From NCBI GenBank assembly GCA_002422795.1, contig DITJ01000103.1:1-18987 (forward strand): 18,987 bases of DNA, written 5' to 3'. This document shows, in pieces, positions 1 to 6,846 of the stretch. The stretch's first letter is position 1. Each line of letters begins with the position of its first letter. The position numbers were made by a program, and so were the translations under genes. The stretch is from Alphaproteobacteria bacterium UBA6187. GTDB lineage: Bacteria > Pseudomonadota > Alphaproteobacteria > Rickettsiales > UBA6187. Below the pieces are notes generated by a model. The model had not been told where the DNA came from and searched no databases. It saw nothing but the letters and a program-made list of their open reading frames with translations.

Positions 1-60
1 GTAAGGGAAAAGGGAGTAAGGGAATAAGGTTCTTAATTCCCTTACTCCCTTTTCCCTTAC
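1..60. repeat. Perfect 25-bp inverted repeat at the left edge
   Basis: Positions 1-25 and 36-60 are exact reverse complements around a 10-nt spacer. Each arm is purine- or pyrimidine-pure in long blocks and contains the word GTAAGGGA twice. It ends immediately before the SH3 gene. It may continue beyond the window start, so its true length is unknown. It could be a palindromic repeat element or a strong transcription terminator; there is no long T-run on either side, so a repeat element is the better reading. Confidence 0.8.
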
Positions 61-124
61 TCCCTTGATAGTCTCTTCCCAATTTCGTATATATGCTTTA
101 TATAAAGCCATATCTACTTTTTTT

Positions 125-619
125 ATGTTTTGCATGGCAAATTTTTTTAACAAAGGGTTATTTTTGGCGGTGGTGGCTTTCATGCTTCTATCAACCCCGG
201 TTATTGCCAGGGAAATGCCATATTACGCATCTATAAAAAGTGACGAAGCCAATATCCGTACCGGTCCAAGTGTGCGTTATCCAATACAATGGATATATAA
301 AAGAAAAAGCTGGCCTGTGCAGGTTACTGCAACATTTGAAAGATGGCGTAAAATTACTGATGTTCATGGTGAAATAGGCTGGATACACGAAAGCCTGCTT
401 TCTAATAAACGCTATGGCCTTGTGCAAACTAACGGCGTTCAGGAAATATACCGCCTGCCGCTGCTTACTTCTACAAAGGTTTTCATTGTAGAAAATGGCG
501 TGGTGGCTGAAATAAAAGAATGCAAAAATGACTGGTGCAAAATACGCGTTGAAAACCATGATGGCTGGATACAGAGTGAGAAAGTTTGGGGAGTGGGTAA
601 AGGGGAAGTGGTAGAATAA
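125..619 (+). CDS. Exported bacterial SH3-domain protein
   Basis: Predicted 164-residue secreted or periplasmic protein. Numbered from the ATG at 125, residues 1-28 form a signal peptide with a hydrophobic core (LFLAVVAFMLL) and a likely cleavage after PVIA. Two SH3-like modules follow. The first carries the typical ANIRTGPSVRYPIQWIY segment and ends near GEIGWIH; the second ends near HDGWIQ. This matches the alphaproteobacterial SH3_4 / COG3807 family, thought to bind peptidoglycan or other cell-wall ligands; the ligand is not known. The frame is open upstream to a TTG at 65, and a second ATG lies at 134. The signal peptide favours 125 or 134, and no good ribosome binding site is visible for any of them. 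The next gene begins about 60 bases downstream on the same strand. Confidence 0.85.
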   Translation: MFCMANFFNKGLFLAVVAFMLLSTPVIAREMPYYASIKSDEANIRTGPSVRYPIQWIYKRKSWPVQVTATFERWRKITDVHGEIGWIHESLLSNKRYGLVQTNGVQEIYRLPLLTSTKVFIVENGVVAEIKECKNDWCKIRVENHDGWIQSEKVWGVGKGEVVE

Positions 620-678
620 GTGAGAAGTGATTATGTCCACTAATGATTTACCCCTGTATGGCTATAAAGGTTCCTAAA

Positions 679-2328
679 ATGAAAATATTATCACAGATGC
701 AGAGTGAAAATATTCTATCTGATAAAACAAAATCTTTTCAGTATATCTCAATAAATGCCGCTTCTTTTTTTAAGTTTGCTACTATTATACTGGCTATATT
801 TTTAATAGCCTTGCAACTATATCATGTGTTTTATGGCCCAATCTGGAGGGATGACGCATATTTTGGAATAGTTGCAAAGAATATAGCAAATGGGGATGGA
901 TATAAGGCCGTATATTTTGATAAGAGTTACTTACTGCATTATGGCATATCGCTTGGCCCTTTAATGATACTACCAACTGCTTTAGCCATATATTTCTTTG
1001 GAAACCAATCTTGGGTTTTAGGGCTTGTAAATATTTTATTTATATGGGGATTGCTAATTGCAATTTTTATTTATGCTAAGCATTTTATAGGTAAGGAAAG
1101 AAGATGGCAATTTAGTTTTCTGGCATTATCATTTGCCATTATTTTTTCTAACTCCGCAGAAATATATCCGTATGGTATTGACTTTAAAAGCAACCTGGCG
1201 TTGTGGCACCTTCTCCTGGGTGAAATACCTGCTGCGCTTTGTGTTATATTAGGCGCAATGATATTATTTTCGGCAAAAAATAGCTGTAAAAGAACCGTTG
1301 CAGGCGGGATGGTGCTTGGTTCAGCAGCATTAATAAAAACAATTTCACTAATTATTATAGCACCGATTCTTGCAGTAGCGTCCTGGATAATATTTTTTAA
1401 TAAATATACAAATAAGAATAAAATATTATTGATATTCTTATTAGGTTTTACTGTAATTGCGCCTTCATTGATATTTGAAGCAAGCAAGCGCGTATCCTTG
1501 GGGCAGGAATCTTATCAGGAATTAAAACACCAAAATAAAGGCTATTATAAGGCTAACAGCCTGGTATATAAGCCAACATATAATAATGGCATCATAGTTT
1601 ACCCGAACCGTTTAAATAAAGTCATGAATTTTAAAGAGCATATAGGACATATTGGAATTTTTATTTTCTTAATAGGCCAATTCTATATTATTTATTTGTG
1701 CTATAAAAACAGGCTCGCTGATAAGGATAGATACGTCAGGGCGGCAGGAATAGCATTAATGCTAGGTTTTTATGTAAACATGTTATGGTGGGTATTTCTT
1801 TCTACAGGTAATGTAAGATACCTGCTTCCGGGTGTTTTATGTTATCTGTTTGGTATATCCCTATTAATTACGGTTATCGCTTATAAAAATACCCGTCAGC
1901 TTATTTGTGTTTTATTAATGATTAGTTTGTTGATAATTAGCAAAGCTGATGCAATGGGTTATCTTTTTTATAATGGATTTAAAAGTAATAACCGTTTAGA
2001 AGGGCAACTTACTGTTGTAAAAAATATTGATATGCTACAGAAAAAAGGCGTAACAATGTTTTCATGTGGAAATAATTTTGAATTGGAATACTTACTTCAG
2101 AAAAGTAATAATTTTAAAAACTGTTCTGAAATGTTTAATAATAAAGATGCAGGGAAATCTATGCTTGTGACATATTTCTCTTACCCTGGTTATGTAGTGC
2201 AAACAGGTGCAAATGATTATTATACCAAAACTATGAATCTTCCTGCAATAACTAGTAATTGCAGGAAGAACTTTCTTCGTGGAAGGCATGTTTCTTTAGA
2301 TTGGTGCGATGCGCCAACACAAAATTGA
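679..2328 (+). CDS. GT-C membrane glycosyltransferase (GT39/ArnT-like)
   Basis: About 550-residue polytopic membrane protein with roughly ten hydrophobic segments and a soluble C-terminal region of about 110 residues. Just after the first membrane helix comes WRDDAYFGIVAKNIANGDGY. This fits the acidic (DD/DE) first-loop motif and following AxNIxxGxGY pattern of GT-C enzymes of the PMT/ArnT/GT39 type, which move a sugar from a polyprenyl-phosphate donor to an acceptor outside the membrane. The next gene encodes a DPM1-like synthase that could make such a donor, which strengthens the call. The acceptor (protein, lipid A or glycan) cannot be told from sequence. The start at 679 has AAGG eight bases upstream; in-frame ATGs at 643 and 658 are possible. 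A 12-bp-arm palindrome sits inside the gene near its 3' end. Confidence 0.75.
   Translation: MKILSQMQSENILSDKTKSFQYISINAASFFKFATIILAIFLIALQLYHVFYGPIWRDDAYFGIVAKNIANGDGYKAVYFDKSYLLHYGISLGPLMILPTALAIYFFGNQSWVLGLVNILFIWGLLIAIFIYAKHFIGKERRWQFSFLALSFAIIFSNSAEIYPYGIDFKSNLALWHLLLGEIPAALCVILGAMILFSAKNSCKRTVAGGMVLGSAALIKTISLIIIAPILAVASWIIFFNKYTNKNKILLIFLLGFTVIAPSLIFEASKRVSLGQESYQELKHQNKGYYKANSLVYKPTYNNGIIVYPNRLNKVMNFKEHIGHIGIFIFLIGQFYIIYLCYKNRLADKDRYVRAAGIALMLGFYVNMLWWVFLSTGNVRYLLPGVLCYLFGISLLITVIAYKNTRQLICVLLMISLLIISKADAMGYLFYNGFKSNNRLEGQLTVVKNIDMLQKKGVTMFSCGNNFELEYLLQKSNNFKNCSEMFNNKDAGKSMLVTYFSYPGYVVQTGANDYYTKTMNLPAITSNCRKNFLRGRHVSLDWCDAPTQN
2238..2269. repeat. Palindrome inside the GT-C gene
   Basis: Positions 2238-2249 and 2258-2269 form perfect 12-bp arms around an 8-nt loop. 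They encode the stretch around LPAITSNCRK, about 20 codons before the stop. An mRNA hairpin here would be stable. It may be a small palindromic element inserted in frame or simply chance. Confidence 0.6.
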
Positions 2329-2356
2329 TTTTATATTTAATTATATGGTTTTATAA

Positions 2357-3094
2357 ATGCTCTATATTCTATTTGCCGCTTATAATGAAGAGCAGATCAT
2401 GCCAGCTTTCATGAGCAACATTAAAGTTGAAATTGAAAAACTAAATATTGATTATGCGGTTATCCCCTGTACTGATGCTAGTACAGATAATACAGCGCAA
2501 GTTATAGCTGGTTATAAATCGTCAATGCCGATAATTTTGCTTGAGCAAACGCAGGAACGCGGCCTTGGTGTTGCTTTTCAAAGGACATTAAAAGCTGTAT
2601 GCGATGTGTCAAAATCAGATGATGATATTGCATTATTCATGGATGCCGATTGCACGCACGACCTTAAATATGCAAGCCCAATGATTGAAAAAATCCGCGC
2701 AGGAAATGATGTGGTTATCGCTTCACGTTTTTTGCCAGCTAGTACAACGTCAGGTTTTCCATTCCACAGAACGCTGCTTAGCTATGGGGCTTCAATTTTC
2801 TTCCGTATTTTATTCCCTATAAAGGGAGTAAAAGATTACACCAGCGGATATAGGGCATATAAAGTTTCTGCGCTAAAAAAAGCATATAAGCATTATGGCG
2901 ATGAATTAATTGTTGAAAAGAATTTTTGTTGCCTGGCAGAATTATTAATTAAATTAAAGAAATTGGAATGCAGATTTGCCGAAGTACCGTTTGCATATGA
3001 TTATGGTGCGAGGGTTGGTGGCAGCAAGATGCAGATATCTAAATTAATCACTGCCACTTTTAAAATGAGTTGGAATTTATTAAAAGGTAAATAA
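2357..3094 (+). CDS. GT2 glycosyltransferase, DPM1-like polyprenyl-phosphate sugar synthase
   Basis: A 245-residue soluble GT-A fold enzyme. Visible family features are the N-terminal LFAAYNEE, the nucleotide-binding DASTDNT (residues 40-46), ERGLGVAFQRTL (67-78), the metal-binding DADCTHD (96-102), YTSGYRAY (161-168) and the C-terminal RVGGSKM segment. This set is that of dolichyl/undecaprenyl-phosphate mannose or glucose synthases. Unlike many bacterial relatives it lacks C-terminal membrane helices, so it is probably peripheral at the inner face of the membrane. It lies 28 bases after the GT-C gene and one base before gmd. With manC nearby, the likely reaction is GDP-mannose plus polyprenyl phosphate to polyprenyl-phospho-mannose, but donor choice is inferred from context. 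No convincing Shine-Dalgarno sequence is seen before the ATG. Confidence 0.82.
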   Translation: MLYILFAAYNEEQIMPAFMSNIKVEIEKLNIDYAVIPCTDASTDNTAQVIAGYKSSMPIILLEQTQERGLGVAFQRTLKAVCDVSKSDDDIALFMDADCTHDLKYASPMIEKIRAGNDVVIASRFLPASTTSGFPFHRTLLSYGASIFFRILFPIKGVKDYTSGYRAYKVSALKKAYKHYGDELIVEKNFCCLAELLIKLKKLECRFAEVPFAYDYGARVGGSKMQISKLITATFKMSWNLLKGK

Positions 3095-3095
3095 T

Positions 3096-4130
3096 ATGGT
3101 AAAAACCGCCCTGATTACAGGCATTACAGGCCAAGATGGTGCTTATCTGGCAAAACTACTTCTGGAGAAAGGCTATAAAGTTTATGGTTCCCGCAGAAGG
3201 GGAGCTTCACTTAATACCTGGCGCCTGGATGAATTGGGAGTTTCATCACGTGTTAATATGCTTGAAATGGACCTGGTTGAGTATTCAAATATTATGGATG
3301 TTATTAAACAGCATAATTTTGATGAGGTGTATAACCTTGCTGCGCAAAGTTTTGTTTCAACATCATTTGTGCAGCCTATTTATACAAGTGAAGTAGATGG
3401 ATTGGCTGTATGCAGGATACTAGAATCCATAAGGCACTTAAGCCCGCATACAAAATTTTATCAGGCTTCTACCTCTGAAATGTTTGGAAAGGTGCAGGCA
3501 ACCCCACAAAATGAATCTACCCCATTTTACCCGCGCAGTCCTTATGGAGTTGCTAAGCTTTATGCCCACTGGATGACTATAAATTACCGTGAATCTTATA
3601 ATTTATACGCAGCTTCCGGTATATTATTTAACCATGAATCACCGCTTAGGGGGCAGGAATTTGTTACCCGTAAAATCACATCGTCGCTTGCCCGCATTAA
3701 GAATGATATGCAGGATGTACTTGAGCTAGGCAATATTGATGCCAAAAGGGACTGGGGCTTTGCCGGGGATTATGTGCGCGGCATGTATTTAATGCTGCAA
3801 CAGGATAAAGCGGAAGATTATGTGCTGGCTAGCAATGATTCCAAAAGCGTAAGGCAATTTATAGAATGCTCTGCAACTTTATTAGGCTTTGAAATTAAAT
3901 GGGAAGGTGCGGGTGTAAATGAAAAAGGAATTGATAAAAAAACCGGGAAAGTAATAATCCAGATTAACCCTGAATTTTACAGGCCAAGCGAAGTGGATAT
4001 ATTACTTGGTGACGCTACAAAAGCTAAAACCAAACTAGGTTGGAGCCCAGAAGTCAGTTTTGAACAAATGGTGGAGATGATGGTGGAAAATGACGTAAGA
4101 AGGATAAAGGCTGGTGTGCCGTTGCAGTAA
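3096..4130 (+). CDS. gmd: GDP-mannose 4,6-dehydratase
   Basis: A 344-residue short-chain dehydrogenase/reductase that converts GDP-D-mannose to GDP-4-keto-6-deoxy-D-mannose, the precursor of GDP-fucose, GDP-rhamnose or GDP-perosamine. The N-terminal cofactor motif is GITGQDG (residues 9-15). The catalytic set is visible as TSE (126-128) and YxxxK (Y150, K154) in SPYGVAK. The segment NHESPLRGQEFVTRKIT is diagnostic for the Gmd family, as are EFYRPSEVD and the closing LGDATKAKTKLGW. Length is normal. The start lies one base after the preceding stop, with AAGG nine bases upstream, so the two genes are co-transcribed. No enzyme using its product (Fcl, Rmd, Per) is present in the window. Confidence 0.95.
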   Translation: MVKTALITGITGQDGAYLAKLLLEKGYKVYGSRRRGASLNTWRLDELGVSSRVNMLEMDLVEYSNIMDVIKQHNFDEVYNLAAQSFVSTSFVQPIYTSEVDGLAVCRILESIRHLSPHTKFYQASTSEMFGKVQATPQNESTPFYPRSPYGVAKLYAHWMTINYRESYNLYAASGILFNHESPLRGQEFVTRKITSSLARIKNDMQDVLELGNIDAKRDWGFAGDYVRGMYLMLQQDKAEDYVLASNDSKSVRQFIECSATLLGFEIKWEGAGVNEKGIDKKTGKVIIQINPEFYRPSEVDILLGDATKAKTKLGWSPEVSFEQMVEMMVENDVRRIKAGVPLQ

Positions 4131-4138
4131 GTTCATGG

Positions 4139-4235
4139 TCGTCATGGCTCGAGTTTGCACTTGCAAACTATAAGGCCATCCAGATTTAAGATGGATCACC
4201 CTATAATTAACTATCGTAAATTCGGGTGATGACGA
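4139..4235. repeat. Degenerate palindromic element between gmd and manC
   Basis: The 143-base gap after gmd folds as a closed set of nested hairpins. The outer arms are TCGTCAT (4139-4145) and ATGACGA (4229-4235). Inside are AGTTTGC/GCAAACT (4152-4158, 4163-4169), CCATC/GATGG (4176-4180, 4190-4194) and TCACCC/GGGTGA (4196-4201, 4224-4229). The outline is cloverleaf-like, but there is no tRNA T-loop or acceptor stem. I read it as a decayed mobile palindrome; it could act as a processing or attenuation structure between two operon genes. Confidence 0.5.
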
Positions 4236-4282
4236 GTCGACTTATCTTAAGGATATTTGCCAATTATCAGTAGGTGAACTAT

Positions 4283-5725
4283 ATGAATAAAACTTCAAAA
4301 AAAATCCACCCCGTAATCCTTGCTGGCGGTAAAGGCGAAAGGTTATGGCCATTATCACGCAAAGAATATCCCAAACAGATATTATCACTGCTTCATGAAA
4401 ATAGTTTGCTGGTGGAAACAGTTTTAAGGGTGAGTGATACCGATATTTTTGATACACCTCTTATTATCTGTAATGATACAAGCAGGTTCCTTATTGCCGA
4501 GCAACTGCAAAGCCAGAATATAGTGGATATTATAATCGAGCCGGTTGGCCGTAATACTGCGGCAGCAGCTGCTATTGCTGCACTTAAAATATCAAGGGAT
4601 GACCCTGATGCCCTAATGCTTATCCTGCCATCCGATCACAATATCAATAATAATGAAGGCTTTATAGATACGGTTTCTAAAGCTGCGGATATAGCCAGCG
4701 AAAATTACCTGGTTACATTCGGTATTATTCCTGATTCTGTGAAAACCGGCTATGGCTATATACATCGTGGGGTGGCGCTCACAGGCCATGATACCCAAGC
4801 ATTTATTGTAAGCCAATTTGTAGAAAAGCCCGATTATAAAACCGCAAAAACATACACCGAATCAGGGGAGTATTTTTGGAATAGCGGTATGTTCTTAATG
4901 CCTGTATCGCTATATATATCTGAGGTTAGAAAAATTGCCCCGCAGATTCTTGATTATTGCGAACTTGCCCTGAATAATGCCAAGCAAGACCTGCAATTTA
5001 CCCGTCTTGATGAAGAATATTTTAAGCAATGCCCAAGCACTTCAATTGACTATTCAGTAATGGAAAAAACACAGCTTGCTGTTGTTGTACCTGTTGATAT
5101 AGGCTGGAATGATATAGGGGCATGGGATGCTGTATGGCAGGTAGATAAAAAAGATCAAAATAACAATGTATTACGTGGTGATGTTATTGCCGAAAATTGT
5201 TCAGGCAATTATTTAAGAAGCGATAATTCCCACTTGCTGGCTTGCATGGATTTAAAGAATATGGTTGTTGTGGCAACGCGCGATGCCACACTTGTTGCCC
5301 CTATGGATAAATCACAGGATATAAAACAGCTAACCCAGTTATTAGTACAGCATAATAGAAGTGAAGCAATTGACCACCCTATGGTATACCGCCCTTGGGG
5401 GAATTATTGTTCTTTGATAATACAGCCTAATTTTCAAGTTAAACGGATAAGTGTAAAAACCGGCGGCAGGTTATCACTGCAAAGCCATCAGCATCGTTCA
5501 GAGCATTGGATAGTAGTAAAAGGATCAGCCACAATAACTCGTGGTGAACAAACATTTTTACTATATGAAAATGAATCAACCTATATACAGGCAGGCCAAA
5601 AACACCGCCTGGAAAACGCCGGAGAAACTGAGCTTGAATTAATAGAGGTGCAATCTGGATATTATTTAGGCGAAGATGATATAACCAGGTATGATGATGT
5701 ATATGGGCGCGTGAGTAATGACTAG
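4283..5725 (+). CDS. manC: Mannose-1-phosphate guanylyltransferase / mannose-6-phosphate isomerase
   Basis: A 480-residue bifunctional enzyme of the ManC/AlgA/CpsB type that makes GDP-mannose from mannose-1-phosphate and GTP. Its C-terminal cupin domain has the family's phosphomannose isomerase (type II) signature. The nucleotidyltransferase part shows LAGGKGERLWPLSRKEYPKQ at the N-terminus, then FVEKPD, FWNSGMF, SIDYSVMEK and DIGWNDIGAWDAVW. The isomerase part shows RPWGNY, then LQSHQHRSEHW and the closing region. AGGTGA at 4272-4277 is well placed for the ATG at 4283; a GTG at 4274 is less likely. The last codon is followed by a TAG whose final G is the first base of the palindromic element at 5725, so the present C-terminus (VSND) appears set by that insertion. 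It supplies substrate for gmd and probably for the DPM1-like enzyme. Confidence 0.95.
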   Translation: MNKTSKKIHPVILAGGKGERLWPLSRKEYPKQILSLLHENSLLVETVLRVSDTDIFDTPLIICNDTSRFLIAEQLQSQNIVDIIIEPVGRNTAAAAAIAALKISRDDPDALMLILPSDHNINNNEGFIDTVSKAADIASENYLVTFGIIPDSVKTGYGYIHRGVALTGHDTQAFIVSQFVEKPDYKTAKTYTESGEYFWNSGMFLMPVSLYISEVRKIAPQILDYCELALNNAKQDLQFTRLDEEYFKQCPSTSIDYSVMEKTQLAVVVPVDIGWNDIGAWDAVWQVDKKDQNNNVLRGDVIAENCSGNYLRSDNSHLLACMDLKNMVVVATRDATLVAPMDKSQDIKQLTQLLVQHNRSEAIDHPMVYRPWGNYCSLIIQPNFQVKRISVKTGGRLSLQSHQHRSEHWIVVKGSATITRGEQTFLLYENESTYIQAGQKHRLENAGETELELIEVQSGYYLGEDDITRYDDVYGRVSND

Positions 5726-5867
5726 GCACTGTTAGCAAATTCTACTATATCTTGCTGCAAATGGTGTTTTTCTGCGATACGGTGCTCACGTATGTCTATA
5801 TACGCTGCGCTCCGTTTCTCAAAAAACACCATTTTCGCTACGTTATAGCGAATTTGCTAACAGTGCC
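5725..5867. mobile_element. MITE-like palindromic element with TA target duplication
   Basis: A 143-bp non-coding element. Its ends, GGCACTGTTAGCAAATTC (5725-5742) and the exact reverse complement (5850-5867), are 18-bp perfect terminal inverted repeats. Both are flanked by TA (5723-5724 and 5868-5869), as expected for target duplication by IS630/Tc1-mariner-type transposition. A second inner pair, AAATGGTGTTTTT (5759-5771) and AAAAACACCATTT (5822-5834), and an imperfect centre make most of the element one long hairpin. There is no coding capacity, so a transposase elsewhere would be needed. The first six bases (GGCACT) also resemble IS6-family ends, but those make 8-bp duplications, which are absent here. 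Confidence 0.72.
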
Positions 5868-5877
5868 TATAAATGAA

Positions 5878-5905
5878 ATACGGCGAAGCTACAGCTCCGC
5901 CGTAT
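5878..5905 (-). terminator. Hairpin after the Arg/Ser-rich gene
   Basis: ATACGGCG (5878-5885) pairs with CGCCGTAT (5898-5905). The stem is extended by AGCT pairs across one mismatch and has a very short loop. On the minus strand it follows the stop of the Arg/Ser-rich gene by five bases and is trailed by a T-rich stretch (TTTCATTTA). It probably ends that transcript. Before the MITE inserted it would also have sat just past manC and could have served both convergent genes. Confidence 0.55.
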
Positions 5906-5910
5906 AAACC

Positions 5911-6651
5911 TTAAGCAGCGCGATGTCTTGAAGAATATCTCTCTTCATCGCCACGGCGTGAGCGTGATGATGAGCGGTAACGCTCTTCTTCAGGCTCTTC
6001 TCCCCATCCCTTGCGAGCAGCGCGGGAATGACCTTCTGGGTCTCCGAACCAGCCGCTAGGGCGATGGTCAGGGTTATCCCAGCCTTGTTTGGATGCTTCG
6101 GAATGGCCTTCAGAATCACCGAACCAACCGCTAGGGCGATGGTCAGGATTATCCCAACCCCTTCTGGATGCTATAGAATGTTCTTCCGGATCCCTGAACC
6201 AGCCACCTTGGCCCACATCTTCCGCATATCCACGTGAATCATGGTGCGCACGCTCAGCTCTTTGGGAGCGTTCCATTTGCCCCCTGCGAGGGTTTTCCCT
6301 TTCTACTTCTACAGGCTCATGGCGTGTGCGTCCACGCTGTGAACTGCCATACCCCCTATCTTCATCACCACGATCAGATCTTTCCATGGAGCGGCGGGAA
6401 CTGCGGGAATCTTCTAGGCTGCGAGAACGCGGGGAATCGTCTTCGTACCTCGAACTGTTGCCGGTACGATTGGAACTACGTAATCCTTCTGAACTACGAG
6501 AGCGCGGGGAATTATAGTCATCTTCATACCTTGAACTTACGGAGCGTCTGGAGCGGGAATCCTCATTAGAATCCCGGTTGCTTCTGCTGCGGTTATCGTT
6601 GGAATAGCTACCTTCATAGCGGCTATCCTCATATCGTGAACTTCTTGGCAT
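5911..6651 (-). CDS. Arg/Ser-rich low-complexity protein with tandem GWFGDPEGHS repeats
   Basis: A 246-residue hydrophilic protein, predicted to be disordered and cytoplasmic (no signal peptide or membrane segment). Residues 1-110 are dominated by SR/RS dipeptides and SRYED-type units, giving an appearance like eukaryotic SR domains. Residues 150-217 hold three copies of a 25-residue unit, the last partial, built on GWFGDxEGHSxASxxGWDNP; the DNA repeat unit is 75 bp (6130-6204, 6055-6129, then partial). The tail returns to SRSRR. The repeats recall bacterial stress-induced KGG/GsiB-like glycine repeats, but the match is loose and no function is assigned. AGGAGG four bases before the ATG at 6651 fixes the start; the frame is open upstream to 6687. 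A strong ribosome binding site suggests abundant expression. Confidence 0.8.
   Translation of the reverse strand: MPRSSRYEDSRYEGSYSNDNRSRSNRDSNEDSRSRRSVSSRYEDDYNSPRSRSSEGLRSSNRTGNSSRYEDDSPRSRSLEDSRSSRRSMERSDRGDEDRGYGSSQRGRTRHEPVEVERENPRRGQMERSQRAERAHHDSRGYAEDVGQGGWFRDPEEHSIASRRGWDNPDHRPSGWFGDSEGHSEASKQGWDNPDHRPSGWFGDPEGHSRAARKGWGEEPEEERYRSSSRSRRGDEERYSSRHRAA
6001..6204 (-). repeat. 75-bp in-frame tandem repeat
   Basis: Two full 75-bp units (6130-6204 and 6055-6129) and a partial third (6001-6054) encode repeated GWF.D.E.HS.A...GW segments. The second and first units share GWDNPDHRPS exactly. Because 75 is divisible by three, unit gain or loss keeps the frame. Confidence 0.85.
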
Positions 6652-6695
6652 AAAACCTCCTATTATTAAGTACAGAAATGTTTCCAATAAAGATA

Positions 6696-6723
6696 AATGC
6701 CCGGAAGATTAACTCCAGGCATT
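6696..6723 (-). terminator. Possible terminator after the ABC exporter gene
   Basis: AATGCCCGG (6696-6704) and CCAGGCATT (6715-6723) pair with one G-U around a 10-nt loop. Read on the minus strand the hairpin lies about 120 bases past the exporter stop and is followed by TATCTTTA, a weak U-tract. It would separate the exporter transcript from the Arg/Ser-rich gene. Confidence 0.4.
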
Positions 6724-6846
6724 AAATATAATTGGACACTTTTTCAGCTTATCAACCAGGAAATAAAATTTCTGTACCCAGTGTTCTTTTAAAGTATAAA
6801 GAAATGAGAACAGAGGTTTTTGTTAGGAGTTATAATAGTGATTAAT

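Noticed and set aside
191..640. 149-codon minus-strand frame over the SH3 gene
   Set aside because: The plus strand encodes a signal peptide and two recognisable SH3 modules; the minus frame shows no domain and begins at the end of the real gene.
4139..4235. tRNA-like cloverleaf outline
   Set aside because: No GGTTCRA-type T-loop, no paired acceptor ends with a discriminator base, and stem lengths do not match a tRNA.
5725..5867. IS6/IS26-type element end (GGCACTGTTGCAAA)
   Set aside because: The match breaks after GGCACTGTT because of an extra A, and no 8-bp target duplication is present. TA flanks fit another transposition type better.
6001..6204. Possible CRISPR-like repeat array
   Set aside because: Units are contiguous 75-bp in-frame coding repeats without spacers, and no cas gene is near.
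6089..6517. 142-codon plus-strand reading frame opposite the Arg/Ser-rich gene
   Set aside because: It mirrors the repetitive codons of the minus-strand gene. The minus frame has AGGAGG and a coherent repeat structure, and this one has neither.
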